DNA of 64,000 nt. Source: an uncultured Saprospiraceae bacterium (GTDB lineage Bacteria > Bacteroidota > Bacteroidia > Chitinophagales > Saprospiraceae). Shown here piece by piece: positions 18,086 to 27,400 of this stretch. The notes below the pieces were generated by a model. That model had not been told where the DNA came from. It ran no database searches and was given only the letters and a program-made list of their open reading frames with translations. Numbering within the stretch: position 1 is the stretch's first letter; every line of letters starts with the position of its first letter. Location of the stretch: contig CALIAU010000022.1 of the NCBI GenBank assembly GCA_938045585.1, positions 1 through 64,000 on the forward strand, in the 5' to 3' direction. A program made the position numbers and the translations under genes.

Positions 18086-18775
18086 TGCGCATAAAGTTAG
18101 TGGTAATCGGGCACTAATGTTATTGTTTTAGCAAATTTTATGGGGCCTTCCCTGCATGCGCAGGGTCGCTACGTTCCAGGGCCTGCTTGCTTACACTGGT
18201 AGGCAGGCTCACAAGTATGCTCGGCCACATGCATAGCCTGTGTCTTTCACCCTTACACATCGCTAGTCCGAAAAGTATACATGATACACTTACTTAACTA
18301 AAAACTTAATAATGCCTTTTACCTACTAGATGTCGCAGGAATACTATTAAACTATATGAAACTATGTTTGAAATCTTGGAAAACGAGAAGGGAAGATCCG
18401 TTAGACAAAAAAAGAAAACTACATACCTAAAAATTATCTCTTTATGGAGCCTTGGGAGCTCCGCATCGGTTTGTGAGATGACCTCTATTGGTATATAGTT
18501 TTCACTAAGGATCTCAAGAAAACTAATTTTTCTTACAACGCTTTCGCTGATTGCTCAAATGTAACATTTGATTACATATTATAAAAATATTTAATATGTT
18601 ATTTTCACATTTTAATTTAATAAATAATTGAAAATCATATATGTATGTATGACTAATAATCATAATATGTTGATTTAGAATCTAATACCCCAAAGTATTA
18701 TCAGATTCTCATTAGGAGAAGTATCTAAGCATATTGCAGATACGTTTTTCGTAGCATCGTACAGTGCATAAGTAT
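18086..18775. other. 690-bp intergenic gap: one family-2 element, then AT-rich sequence
   Basis: The first third holds a family-2 element (separate entry). A small hairpin GGAGC..GCTCC lies at 18446-18462. From about 18550 to 18700 the sequence is very AT-rich with no credible reading frame. I see no tRNA or gene. Confidence 0.5.
18142..18264. repeat. Family-2 structured repeat, degenerate copy
   Basis: This stretch is GC-rich compared with its surroundings and starts GGGGCCTTCC. It contains CCCTGC-ATGC-GCAGGG (perfect 6-bp stem) and GCCTGC..GCAGGC, and ends CACCCTTACACATCGC. Start and end words resemble the elements at 24533 and 52403. Confidence 0.45.
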
Positions 18776-20329
18776 TTATCTATTAAAATACCGTAAGCCA
18801 ATATTAAAAGTATGTGAAATACGGTTTGGAGTCGTGTCCAAAAACAAAGTATACAGACTCTCTATCTCAAGAGAAGAATGAATAAAATACTTAAAGCCAG
18901 CACCTAGCTGTGTAAAGCCATTGAAATCTATATTCTTAGATCCACCACCTGAGCTTACAGTCATTCGCGGTGCGACCCCTAGCAGACCATAGTAAGTAAC
19001 TCCAGATCTAGGAAAGAAATTTAATATGGCAGTCGTAGGCAGTCCAAATTGCGTAAAACCAGATGCATCGCTTGAACTAAAAACATGGGAACCTATATTA
19101 TCTATGAGCAAACCAAAGTCCACAAACAACTCCTTTTTAAGACCAAGTGATTTGGTATAGAATAGCTGATTATTTATACTGATGTTATCCCAGTCAATAT
19201 AACGGCCAGTTCCTTGTCCTTCCAAATTATCACCAGTCGGTACAAAAAGGGTATGGGTGATATTTATATTACTATGAGAAGCAAAAGGAGCATAACGCAC
19301 AAATGGATAAACCGCTGTTATTCCAGAGCGTGTATATCCTATATTCCTGTCATTTATATCTATCCGCGTTTCCTCACGCGCAAATCGTAATGCCTTAAAA
19401 ACACCATCTGTTGATGATCTATCCTGATAAACTGATCTTGCACGTACACCCAGTCCTACATTTAGTCTGTTATTAATGCCTACTAAAAGTGCAGTTAAAA
19501 TGGAATTGAAATTATGACGACCAAAATTAAATTCCTCATAACTACCAGTCTCTTTCTGTGTATAATAGTTATTAAAGACATGTATTTCAAATTCACCCCT
19601 GTTGTACAGACGTGTAGCAAGGTAACGTTTCACATTGGGCACTACAGAAAGACTATTTAGTGACCAGTCATAGCTTTGGTATTGTACGGTGTAATCGGCA
19701 AGATCTTTATCTGGGAAATACGGTGTCAGAAAACTCTTTATATCACTGCCAAAATCATTTGTAAACCAGTTAAAAATAGCATTGGGCTGTATCTCCTTTT
19801 TACTATCATCAAAATCTAACATCCTTGGATTTGCTAATGCTGCTTGCGTTGCTCTTTCCAGCTCTTCTTCTAAGTTACCCATCGTTACTAGTGTAGGACT
19901 CAGTTCTGGACAAGACTTTGCACCACATACGAGTATAAAATGTATCCTTGGGTCAGGTTTTAAACTGAGTATGTTCTTTTCCAATGCATTCAAACTTAAC
20001 TCTTCGCCAAACACCATATGCTTTCTATCAAAGAAGGCCGCATTGGACTTAACACTGGAGATAGGGTAGAGCTTAGTGACTTCCCGAAGTACAATAAGAT
20101 TATACGCATTTATCTTTGCTGCAACCTGCGCTTCCACAGCCTGTATCATCATTTCATGGCCTAGAAAAGCATCCACAGCTTCTATAAATCCTGCCTCATT
20201 TAATTTTAAATGCTTATAGTCTACACCCTTTTCTGTTATGCTCCTTTCTAATATCTGATCCAGCTCACCCTGACCCTGCAATTGCAATAGCACACAAATA
20301 AATAAAAGAACACTTAATTTTGATTTCAT
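18776..20329 (-). CDS. DUF547 domain fused to a C-terminal beta-barrel-like region
   Basis: The 517-residue protein has a signal peptide (to about residue 20). A DUF547 domain follows (about 22-225) with INAYNLIVLREV, YPISSVKSN, FGEELSLNALE and DPRIHFILVCGAKSCP. DUF547 proteins are usually about 230-270 residues and end there. Here another 290 residues follow with alternating aromatic/polar strands, e.g. GEFEIHVFNNYYT and LGVGARSVYQ-like stretches. The chain ends IGLRYFNR, whose terminal aromatic-rich strand is typical of outer membrane proteins. I read this as a fusion placing DUF547 in the periplasm on a barrel. DUF547 has no settled function. Confidence 0.65.
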   Translation of the reverse strand: MKSKLSVLLFICVLLQLQGQGELDQILERSITEKGVDYKHLKLNEAGFIEAVDAFLGHEMMIQAVEAQVAAKINAYNLIVLREVTKLYPISSVKSNAAFFDRKHMVFGEELSLNALEKNILSLKPDPRIHFILVCGAKSCPELSPTLVTMGNLEEELERATQAALANPRMLDFDDSKKEIQPNAIFNWFTNDFGSDIKSFLTPYFPDKDLADYTVQYQSYDWSLNSLSVVPNVKRYLATRLYNRGEFEIHVFNNYYTQKETGSYEEFNFGRHNFNSILTALLVGINNRLNVGLGVRARSVYQDRSSTDGVFKALRFAREETRIDINDRNIGYTRSGITAVYPFVRYAPFASHSNINITHTLFVPTGDNLEGQGTGRYIDWDNISINNQLFYTKSLGLKKELFVDFGLLIDNIGSHVFSSSDASGFTQFGLPTTAILNFFPRSGVTYYGLLGVAPRMTVSSGGGSKNIDFNGFTQLGAGFKYFIHSSLEIESLYTLFLDTTPNRISHTFNIGLRYFNR

Positions 20330-20444
20330 AACTCTACTAACGTTGAAAACTTAGATTTTGATCTAGCAAAAATGTAAGCTAGAAGATGTTTCGCGATTCA
20401 AAAGTAAATATTATCCTTGAACACGCTGCTATAAGTACTCGCTA

Positions 20445-20590
20445 TTCCTTAGCTATTCGCAGCTTGTATTCCGCTATTCGTAGGTTGTACCTACGAATCC
20501 ATATCCTTAGCACCCCGCTATTCGTAGCTTAACCTACGAATCCATATCCTTCCTCCTCGCTATTCCTAATTTCCACTACATATCCATATC
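20445..20590. repeat. Family-1 palindromic repeat block R2
   Basis: Two clear units are present. A perfect palindrome ATTCGTAGGT-TGT-ACCTACGAAT lies at 20476-20498, followed by CCATATCC. A variant ATTCGTAG..CCTACGAAT lies at 20520-20541. They are flanked by decayed pieces (GCTATTCGC, CGCTATTCCTAATTTCC, ATCCATATC). The block fills the gap between two minus-strand genes. Confidence 0.85.
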
Positions 20591-20599
20591 AACACCCAT

Positions 20600-21454
20600 T
20601 CACTGTCTACCCCGCTTCAGCTCTTCTTTTAATTCCTTTTCCATATAATTGTAAAACCCATCAATCCACCCAGGCGCCATCGCTGGACTTGTACGACAAT
20701 CTTCTTGCTTATAGCTTTCTTTTTCTTCCACAAAAATGGTTTCTAAGCTATCGATATATCCATGCGCTTTCAATGCAACAATATCAAATGACTTTGACAA
20801 TGCAATGGAATCTTTATATGTCATCATTGGACTTAGGATATCTAAATCCCACATGACTCCCTTTTCTAAATATATGCTCATAAGTTCTTTACGGTAAGTA
20901 GGAAACCACTGAAGCAATCCAAATTTATTTTTTGCCCAGTATTCTTCATGACATATTTGATCCTCGTATATGATTTCGAGCACTAATTTGGAAGCAACGG
21001 GAACTAGGTCCTTTAATGCCGGTTCCCAAAGTGTAACTAGCAGTTTATCTTTTATCCGATTCTCTGAAATGGATTCTACACAGTGACTTATTGTTTTTAC
21101 ATCGGAAACTTGACCAGAACTATCTATTTCAAGCCTAAAAGTGGATCTATATCTCTCATGAAATCCACTACTAGCCATTCTAAAATTCGATTCAATTTCA
21201 CTAAAGACTGAAACTCTCTTTATAGGATAGCTAGCACTTTTATCACCATCAGATAATTCCCACGCCAAACAATGATGTAACGCATCAAACTCTACTGCAG
21301 GTGCCTGCTTGCATTTTATAAATTCTGGCACCCTATTAGTTTGACCTCTTAAGTTGAAGATGTCGTACAGCTCAAGTGTATCCTCTACCTGGCCTGAACA
21401 CATAGAGTAATTAAGAAAGAAAACAGACACAAATACTAAGTATTTCAATTTCAT
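20600..21454 (-). CDS. Secreted protein of unknown function, TonB-C-like core
   Basis: The product (284 residues from the ATG at 21454) begins with a signal peptide (MKLKYLVFVSVFFLNYSMCSGQ). A TTG 15 bases upstream is in frame but adds residues before the positive signal start, so I prefer the ATG. The middle (FRLEIDSSGQVSDVKTISHC, LLVTLWEPALKDLVPVASKLVLEI) resembles the fold of TonB C-terminal domains found in periplasmic proteins. There is no membrane anchor or proline-rich linker. The function is unknown. Repeat blocks lie on both sides of the gene. Confidence 0.6.
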   Translation of the reverse strand: MKLKYLVFVSVFFLNYSMCSGQVEDTLELYDIFNLRGQTNRVPEFIKCKQAPAVEFDALHHCLAWELSDGDKSASYPIKRVSVFSEIESNFRMASSGFHERYRSTFRLEIDSSGQVSDVKTISHCVESISENRIKDKLLVTLWEPALKDLVPVASKLVLEIIYEDQICHEEYWAKNKFGLLQWFPTYRKELMSIYLEKGVMWDLDILSPMMTYKDSIALSKSFDIVALKAHGYIDSLETIFVEEKESYKQEDCRTSPAMAPGWIDGFYNYMEKELKEELKRGRQ

Positions 21455-21477
21455 ATTTAGTCTTATCAATTTTAAAT

Positions 21478-21735
21478 CCCGCTATTCGCCCGCTATTCGT
21501 AGGTTGTACCTACGAATCCATATCATAGCACCTCACTATACGCATTCCACTCCTCGCTATTCGTAGGTTGTACCTACGAATCCATATCCTTCCTTTCCGC
21601 TTTTCCTTCCGCTATTCGTAGGTTGACCTACGAATCCATATCTCGCACCGCTAATTATAGCTTGACTACGCTTCCATGTTCCTTTCTGCTACTTTCCGCT
21701 ATTCATAACTTAATCTACGAACCCATATCCACACT
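21478..21735. repeat. Family-1 palindromic repeat block R3
   Basis: Three intact palindromes lie at 21495-21517, 21559-21581 (both 10+3+10) and 21614-21635 (10+2+10), each followed by CCATATC. Two decayed units follow (about 21655-21677 and 21700-21730). The last one overlaps the 3' end of the next minus-strand gene. Confidence 0.85.
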
Positions 21736-22077
21736 CCGCAAGCTCTTAAACAAACTCCCACTCAATCCAGCAAGCCCACCTAACAAGCCAAACACCAATC
21801 CATTTACACCCACTATAAGACCTCCCGGCAAACCACCAAACACATCACCTATAACTCCAGCAAGCCTAAAACCATCCTGCATACTTATAGCGAGAGGATA
21901 GAGCGCCCACACAAGAAAGACTGCTAAAAAAGAAACGAAAAATGCCCTGCGCCAATTGTCTGCTAATAAGAGTCCATACATAAACGTCAGAATAACAAGA
22001 GCATACCACGGAAGGACAAACTGCGCCAGAAAAATCACTAGAGCTAATACAACTATTTGAATAATACTTCGCTTCAT
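21715..22077 (-). CDS. Small glycine-rich membrane protein
   Basis: The 120-residue product has four hydrophobic segments and a glycine-rich C-terminal half (GGLPGGLIVGVNGLVFGLLGG). No family is recognised. It starts inside the stop region of the upstream penicillin-acylase gene (four-base overlap, ATGA), so translation is coupled. Its last codons and stop (Met-Gly-Ser-stop, 21715-21726) lie within a decayed family-1 repeat, so the C-terminus has probably been supplied by the repeat. Confidence 0.6.
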   Translation of the reverse strand: MKRSIIQIVVLALVIFLAQFVLPWYALVILTFMYGLLLADNWRRAFFVSFLAVFLVWALYPLAISMQDGFRLAGVIGDVFGGLPGGLIVGVNGLVFGLLGGLAGLSGSLFKSLRSVDMGS

Positions 22078-24461
22078 GATTTCTTCTGTATTGTAAGTGT
22101 CCGACTTGCTGTTAATTCTTCTGCCTTAGGCTGCATTTCTATCTTATAGTATTTACCATCAATCCAATGTTGCAGCATATCCGTATAATACTTTGAAGCA
22201 GGATTACCCGACTGGCCACCAGGATATACTCCATAGGCTTCTATCTTGTCACCCATACCCACTACCATCCGCCATGATGGTCCAAATCTTGTACGCGTTG
22301 CATTCAGTGCTTCTCCGGCACCACCCACAGCAATATTCCCACGGCCCAATCCCGATATCTTAGCCACATGATCAATATGCAAGGGGCGATACTGAGACCA
22401 ACGCTTGTCCGTCATATTATCCATCGTTTCGCAGGCTTTGACAAAACTTTCTCTAATAATATCATCTCTTGTTTCCACCTGATCTGTTTCCAGTTTGTCA
22501 TAAATTTTGTGTTCCGGATAATCCCGAGTTAATTCATATATTTTCCAATCAAATGGATACTTCAAATAGACCTCATCCCTGTGCGGAATAAATTCATCAA
22601 AGATCATTCTCTTATATTCTGTATACCACCTATAAAATAGGGTAGCAGCCTCACTATCCTTAGTATATCGAAAGTCCCATGCTTGCAAAAGATTTTTATA
22701 CGCACTGTTATCATTCTCTTCTACAGCAGCAAGAAATAATGGTAAAAAATCATGCGCCTTGATACTATAATCGTCCAGTTGAAATTTCTTAAAATCCTCA
22801 GGAGTAAAAGATTCCCCATCCGCTAATAAAGAATTGATTCGCTCACCCCTATACGTTGCAAAAATCCCATTATAATAATACGGATAATCTGCAGCTGTCG
22901 ATCGCTGATTCGCAGAGGATACAAATCCACGTTCTGGGTTCTTACTATGTGGTAGCTGATCGATTGGGATAAATTTATCATATCCTGCCTCTGGATTAGA
23001 ACCATCTTTTACAAATTTACCATCTCCCTTTTTCTTCGCAGGAAAAGCACCATTGACACGTATCCCAATGTTAGATCTATCTACACAGATAAAGTTCTGA
23101 GCTGGACTTACATAGCCAGAAGAGTACGCTACAAATTCATCGTAACTCTTACTGCGCATACAATCAACATACACACTCGGCTCATGCGCTGTTGCACGAT
23201 ACGACCGAACCCAATGCATTGCATAATCTCCAGTTTCTTGGCCGTGCACAATAGGACCCCAAGCCGTATATGCTACCTTCTCCACATGATCCGCCGCACC
23301 ACGTCTCTTGATAGTTTCATCCTTAATCTCTATTGCACGTTCCGTCTCTCCATACACATAATTTGACTTACTCGCGTCCGTATATTTTATTTTGTAAAAA
23401 TCCTTTATGTCATGCCCTACATTCGTCATCCCCCAAGCAATGTTTTCGTTAAAACCAATCATACAACCGGCCAAGCCAGGCACACTTACTCCATGCGCAT
23501 GCATCTCTGGTGTATGCAACTCTATCTCATACCATATAGAAGGCAAGGACAAGCCCAGATGGGGATCATTAGCTAGTATAGGCATCCCTGACTTCGATTT
23601 CTCTCCAGCCACCGCCCAGTTATTACTACCCGCACCAAATATCCTATTGGGACTAAACTCAGATTTATAAATCTTCCCATAACTATGCATAGTGCTATCA
23701 TAACTGTCTTTCTCCGCTGCTGCACCATATACCGTTCCTTCTGGAATGACAGGAGCCTTGACCTGGAAATTTTCTCCATACAGAAACGCATGTAACTCGG
23801 GCCCTAAGACCTCTCTTAGATTGTTATTTTCAAAATCATCTGCACGACCTGCAAGCATATCCGCCATCGTAATCAGTACATATATAGACTTCTCTTCCGT
23901 CCACGGACTAGGCGTAAAATCCATTAACTTGTACTCTATCGGATAATCCTTTGGCGCTAATCCAGCAATATAATGATTCACCCCCTCCGTATAATATTTT
24001 AGGTACTGCTTAGTCTTATCCTTTTTAAACTCCTGCATCAAAAATGCAGCAGTAGACCTATGTCCCTTCCGCACTGATTCCACATCTTTTTGGAACACTA
24101 CTGCATTCCCAGCAATTACCTCTGATAAATTCCCTGAGACCGACCGCGACATCATATCCATCTGAAACAACCTATTCTGCGCCTCCAGATATCCCTGGGC
24201 AAAAAGAGCATCCTCCATACTTTGCGCATACACATGAGGCACATAACGTTCATCATATACAATTGTAATATCGCCCTGCACTAAACTTGACTCAAGCTGT
24301 AGATCAGATAATCCTCGCTCTGCATTTTGCCAAAATCCACCATGCGGATTTAAGACCTTACCCAAGGGCGGAAAGTAAGACTCCAAGCTTATATTTCCAT
24401 TTAAAAAAAGCGTCGCAGCAAGAGTCAGAAGACTCAATAAAACAGGCATCACATACTTCAA
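22074..24461 (-). CDS. Penicillin acylase (Ntn hydrolase) family protein
   Basis: This 795-residue member of the penicillin amidase/acyl-homoserine-lactone acylase family has a hydrophobic N-terminus (to about residue 25). The alpha-part carries VYDERYVPHVYAQS and AQGYLEAQNRLFQMDMM. The self-cleavage point is at FGAGSNNWAV, where the Ser becomes the catalytic N-terminal residue of the beta-chain. LANDPHLGLSLPSIWYEIELH follows. Family enzymes cleave amide bonds of penicillins, N-acyl homoserine lactones or other amides; the real substrate is unknown. I keep the TTG at 24461 (MKYVMPVLL), though an ATG at 24449 is possible. The small membrane protein gene overlaps its end. Confidence 0.85.
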   Translation of the reverse strand: MKYVMPVLLSLLTLAATLFLNGNISLESYFPPLGKVLNPHGGFWQNAERGLSDLQLESSLVQGDITIVYDERYVPHVYAQSMEDALFAQGYLEAQNRLFQMDMMSRSVSGNLSEVIAGNAVVFQKDVESVRKGHRSTAAFLMQEFKKDKTKQYLKYYTEGVNHYIAGLAPKDYPIEYKLMDFTPSPWTEEKSIYVLITMADMLAGRADDFENNNLREVLGPELHAFLYGENFQVKAPVIPEGTVYGAAAEKDSYDSTMHSYGKIYKSEFSPNRIFGAGSNNWAVAGEKSKSGMPILANDPHLGLSLPSIWYEIELHTPEMHAHGVSVPGLAGCMIGFNENIAWGMTNVGHDIKDFYKIKYTDASKSNYVYGETERAIEIKDETIKRRGAADHVEKVAYTAWGPIVHGQETGDYAMHWVRSYRATAHEPSVYVDCMRSKSYDEFVAYSSGYVSPAQNFICVDRSNIGIRVNGAFPAKKKGDGKFVKDGSNPEAGYDKFIPIDQLPHSKNPERGFVSSANQRSTAADYPYYYNGIFATYRGERINSLLADGESFTPEDFKKFQLDDYSIKAHDFLPLFLAAVEENDNSAYKNLLQAWDFRYTKDSEAATLFYRWYTEYKRMIFDEFIPHRDEVYLKYPFDWKIYELTRDYPEHKIYDKLETDQVETRDDIIRESFVKACETMDNMTDKRWSQYRPLHIDHVAKISGLGRGNIAVGGAGEALNATRTRFGPSWRMVVGMGDKIEAYGVYPGGQSGNPASKYYTDMLQHWIDGKYYKIEMQPKAEELTASRTLTIQKKS

Positions 24462-24532
24462 AATATTTCCATTTTGTTCATCCTAAAGTACTGAAAAACA
24501 ACGACCATGTTTAGCATCTTTTCTATTTTTAT

Positions 24533-24623
24533 TTGGGCGATCCCCTCCTTACAGTCAGGTCAGGCTATTCAGGGGTTCCGTCACATACGTGACCGCCACT
24601 GGCGCCCTTACTATCCTTATCGC
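24533..24623. repeat. Family-2 structured repeat
   Basis: The element runs from TTGGGCG through TCAGGCTATTCAGGGGTTCC and a stem GTCAC-ATAC-GTGAC to CCTTACTATCCTTATCGC. From memory, elements with a GGCTATCC core and a CTTACTATCCCTAACGC end are frequent between genes in Bacteroidota; I could not check this. Confidence 0.55.
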
Positions 24624-24627
24624 AATG

Positions 24628-24960
24628 CCACGCTATTCGTAGCTTGACCTACAAATCCATCCGCTATCCGTACTCTCCGCTATTCGTAGGTTGCACCTAC
24701 GAATCCATATCCTTTACCACGCTATTCCTAGTTTCCACATCGCTATTCGTAGGTTGACCTACGAATCCATATCCTTCTTTCATTATTTGCAGCTTCTACA
24801 CCCCGCTATTCGTAGGTTGACCTACGAACCCACATCCTTTCTTCGCTATTCGTAGGTTGTACCTACCAATCCATATCTCTCTGACCTACGAATCCATATC
24901 CTTTACTACGCCATTCCTAGTTTCCACCCCGCTTTTCGCAGCTTGCCCCCACAATTCCAT
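24628..24960. repeat. Family-1 palindromic repeat block R4
   Basis: At least five recognisable units (about 24633, 24680, 24744, 24807 and 24847) carry the ATTCGTAGGT..ACCTACGAA(T) palindrome or close variants. Decayed pieces (CTATTCCTAGTTTCCAC) lie between them, followed by the degenerate GACCTACGAATCCATATCC at about 24883. Together with the family-2 element it fills most of the 611-bp gap before the imelysin operon. Confidence 0.85.
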
Positions 24961-25032
24961 CTACTATCTGACACTTTATAAACCCCTCAAAAAAAACCTC
25001 AATATTCATTCACACTATATCACGAACTTTTC

Positions 25033-25040
25033 TAAATTTG
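25033..25040 (+). promoter_or_regulatory. Candidate -7 box TAAATTTG for the DUF4856-imelysin operon
   Basis: TAAATTTG matches the Bacteroidota -7 consensus TAnnTTTG exactly and lies 33 bases before the GTG start (42 before the ATG). The -33 element is not clear. Confidence 0.5.
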
Positions 25041-25072
25041 CAGTCTATTAAGATTTAATCTAAATAAAAACA

Positions 25073-26290
25073 GTGAAGAGAATGACCTCAAAAATCCTTA
25101 TAATACCAACACTTCTCCTCCTTTTCCTCTCTGCTTGTACAGACAATACACTAGACGTACAGATAGAAACACCTATCAGCTATGAATTTACCCGCGATGG
25201 TAATTCAACTGTCTCATTTTCAGGACAAACGACACGAATAAGCATGGCAGAAGAACTATCTAGCGCCCTGCTAAACTTTGATAAATCAGCAGCCTCCCTC
25301 ATAGAGATGTATGCTAACGAAACAGCAGCTGGTGCAGATGCAGACCCATTCTTGTCAGCAGAGCTAAACGCGTCTACAAAAAGCATACGATCAAAAGTGG
25401 CAGCTTCCCATGATTTCTTCTATTCAAATCAAGTAGAAGCAGCAAGTATAAAAATGGATATTGAATCTTGGATTTCTGCGCAAATAACAGAGGTATTTCC
25501 ACATAAAGACCAATTAGCAGCTTTAGGAACTGCTGGACAAATAGCAGATGGTAGCACAGCAAGATATGTAAGTGCTAAAGGACTAGAATACAACCAAGCT
25601 GTATTAAAATCTTTAATAGGTGCATTAATGGTAGATCAAATGCTCAACAACTATCTAAGTACTTCTGTATTAGATGAAGCATCTAATATATCCGATAATG
25701 ACAATGGAGTACTTGTAGATGGTCAGTCTTATACTACCATGGAACACAAATGGGATGAAGCCTATGGCTACCTCTATGGTACACCTGGTGCAAATTATAC
25801 AGACGCGATGGAAACACTTGGAAGTGGAAGCTTCTTAAACAAGTACCTGGGTAGAGTGGATGGCGATGCTGATTTTTCTGGAATTGCACAAGATATTTAC
25901 GATGCATTGAAACTGGGAAGGGCCGCCATAGTCGCTAAAGACTATGATTTAAGAGACGCACAAGCAAATATTATAAGAGAAAAAATTTCTAAAGTCATTG
26001 CAGTAAGAACAGTATACTACCTACAACAAGGAAAAATTGCCAAAGCAAATGATGATCTAGGAGGAGCCTTCCATGATCTTTCAGAAGGATTTGGGTTTGT
26101 CTATTGTCTGCGCTTCTTAAGAATACCTAATAGCGAAGCTGCCTACTTCTCTCGAACAGAAGTTGATAATTTTATCGAGCTCTTATCAGCTGGCAATGGT
26201 TTCTGGGATATTGAAGATGCTACACTTGATCAGATTTCTGCAGATATCGCTGCTAAATTCGACTTTACAGTAGAACAGGCAGGAAGCTAA
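25073..26290 (+). CDS. DUF4856 lipoprotein
   Basis: The 405-residue product has a lipoprotein signal (LLFLSAC lipobox). It then has the features of DUF4856: the opening YEFTRDGNSTVSFSGQTTRI, a long helical region, HKWDEAYGYLYG and a late EGFGFVYCLRFL. Two starts are possible, GTG at 25073 or ATG at 25082; both keep the signal. DUF4856 proteins are found beside imelysin genes in Bacteroidota and are thought to act with them at the cell envelope. Six bases separate it from the imelysin gene, and the next two genes overlap, so it heads a four-gene operon. Confidence 0.8.
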   Translation: MKRMTSKILIIPTLLLLFLSACTDNTLDVQIETPISYEFTRDGNSTVSFSGQTTRISMAEELSSALLNFDKSAASLIEMYANETAAGADADPFLSAELNASTKSIRSKVAASHDFFYSNQVEAASIKMDIESWISAQITEVFPHKDQLAALGTAGQIADGSTARYVSAKGLEYNQAVLKSLIGALMVDQMLNNYLSTSVLDEASNISDNDNGVLVDGQSYTTMEHKWDEAYGYLYGTPGANYTDAMETLGSGSFLNKYLGRVDGDADFSGIAQDIYDALKLGRAAIVAKDYDLRDAQANIIREKISKVIAVRTVYYLQQGKIAKANDDLGGAFHDLSEGFGFVYCLRFLRIPNSEAAYFSRTEVDNFIELLSAGNGFWDIEDATLDQISADIAAKFDFTVEQAGS

Positions 26291-26296
26291 ACACCC

Positions 26297-27400
26297 ATGT
26301 TTAAGAAAACAAGCATATTACTCTGTTTATTTCTCACTTGCTTTGCTTGCAGTGATCCCATGGAAACTTCCATGTTCACAGATAATTTTGACAGAGCTGA
26401 AATGTTAGAGTTTTGGGCGGATGATATTATTATCCCTGCTTTTCAATCGTATGCTGAAAATTTAGATGGACTTGATCAAGCAGCGAGTAGCTTTTTTACA
26501 GACGCAACAGCTACTAACTTAGAAGGATTCAGATCTGCATGGCTAGCTGCCTATCTTGCGTGGCAAGAAGTATCCTTATTCGATATTGGAAAAGCGGAGG
26601 AATTAGGTCTACGAAATTTCACAAACATCTATCCAACAAATACCGATCTTATCCTTAGTAATATTTCTAGTCAAGATCTTAACCTGGAACTACCTTCCAA
26701 TTTTTCAGCGCAGGGTTTTCCAGCCTTAGATTATATGTTATTTGGAATTGAAGAGGATGATGCGCTTATTCTTGCAAGACTTACAGAAGAAAATGTAGTA
26801 CAGTATGTTCAGACCCTTATAGATAGACTCATAGACTTAAATGCAAGTGTATTACTTGATTGGGAAGAAAACTTCAGAGATGAGTTTATAGCGAATGCCG
26901 GTTCGTCTGCAACAGCTTCCACAGATAAAATGGTCAATGATTTTCTATTTTATTACGAACGATTTGTACGTGCTTCAAAAGTAGGTATTCCAGCAGGTAT
27001 ATTTTCAGGAAGTACGGAAGCAGAATTGGTGGAAGCAAGATATGCAGACATCTATTCTAAAGAACTGTTCGAAAGAAGTTTTTTATCTGTAAAGAATTTC
27101 TTTCGAGGTATCTCTTTTGACAGAACCCAAGAGGGGAACAGTCTTGAAGACTATCTAGATCATATTAGAGCTACCAACGGGCTGGAGTTGGACTTAGCAA
27201 ATAGTATCATAAGTCAATGGGATTCTGTTGATTCAGCACTCACTGAGCTAAGCCCAAGTTTTGCAAATCAGGTGACTACGGATAATACTAAAATGCTAGC
27301 TCTCTACGACGAAATGCAAAAGGCAGTACCCCTGCTAAAAGTTGATATGCTGTCCGCATTGAATATTCAAGTAGATTTTGTTGATGCTGATGGAGATTGA
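26297..27400 (+). CDS. Imelysin (M75-like) family lipoprotein
   Basis: This 367-residue lipoprotein (lipobox CFAC) of the imelysin family has the helical bundle motifs FWADDIIIPAFQSY, FRSAWLAAYLAWQEV, NIYPTNTDLI and QGFPALDYMLFG. The last is the conserved region that carries the GxHxxE-type site in classical imelysins; here the His is replaced (GFPALD). Imelysins include the periplasmic iron-binding EfeO/IrpA relatives, so a role in iron or other metal uptake is likely but unproven. It sits between DUF4856 and HTTM genes and overlaps the latter's start. Confidence 0.85.
   Translation: MFKKTSILLCLFLTCFACSDPMETSMFTDNFDRAEMLEFWADDIIIPAFQSYAENLDGLDQAASSFFTDATATNLEGFRSAWLAAYLAWQEVSLFDIGKAEELGLRNFTNIYPTNTDLILSNISSQDLNLELPSNFSAQGFPALDYMLFGIEEDDALILARLTEENVVQYVQTLIDRLIDLNASVLLDWEENFRDEFIANAGSSATASTDKMVNDFLFYYERFVRASKVGIPAGIFSGSTEAELVEARYADIYSKELFERSFLSVKNFFRGISFDRTQEGNSLEDYLDHIRATNGLELDLANSIISQWDSVDSALTELSPSFANQVTTDNTKMLALYDEMQKAVPLLKVDMLSALNIQVDFVDADGD

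Noticed and set aside
18086-18775. RNA gene or decayed gene in the long gap
   Set aside because: I found no tRNA-like cloverleaf, conserved RNA motif or protein remnant; only a repeat-like element and AT-rich sequence.
21623-21901. Plus-strand 92-residue gene
   Set aside because: It is opposite the small membrane protein gene and begins in repeat block R3; its composition is that of a shadow frame.
24857-25051. Small gene in the fourth repeat block
   Set aside because: The frame starts inside repeat sequence, has no family match and runs through decayed repeat units and the operon promoter.
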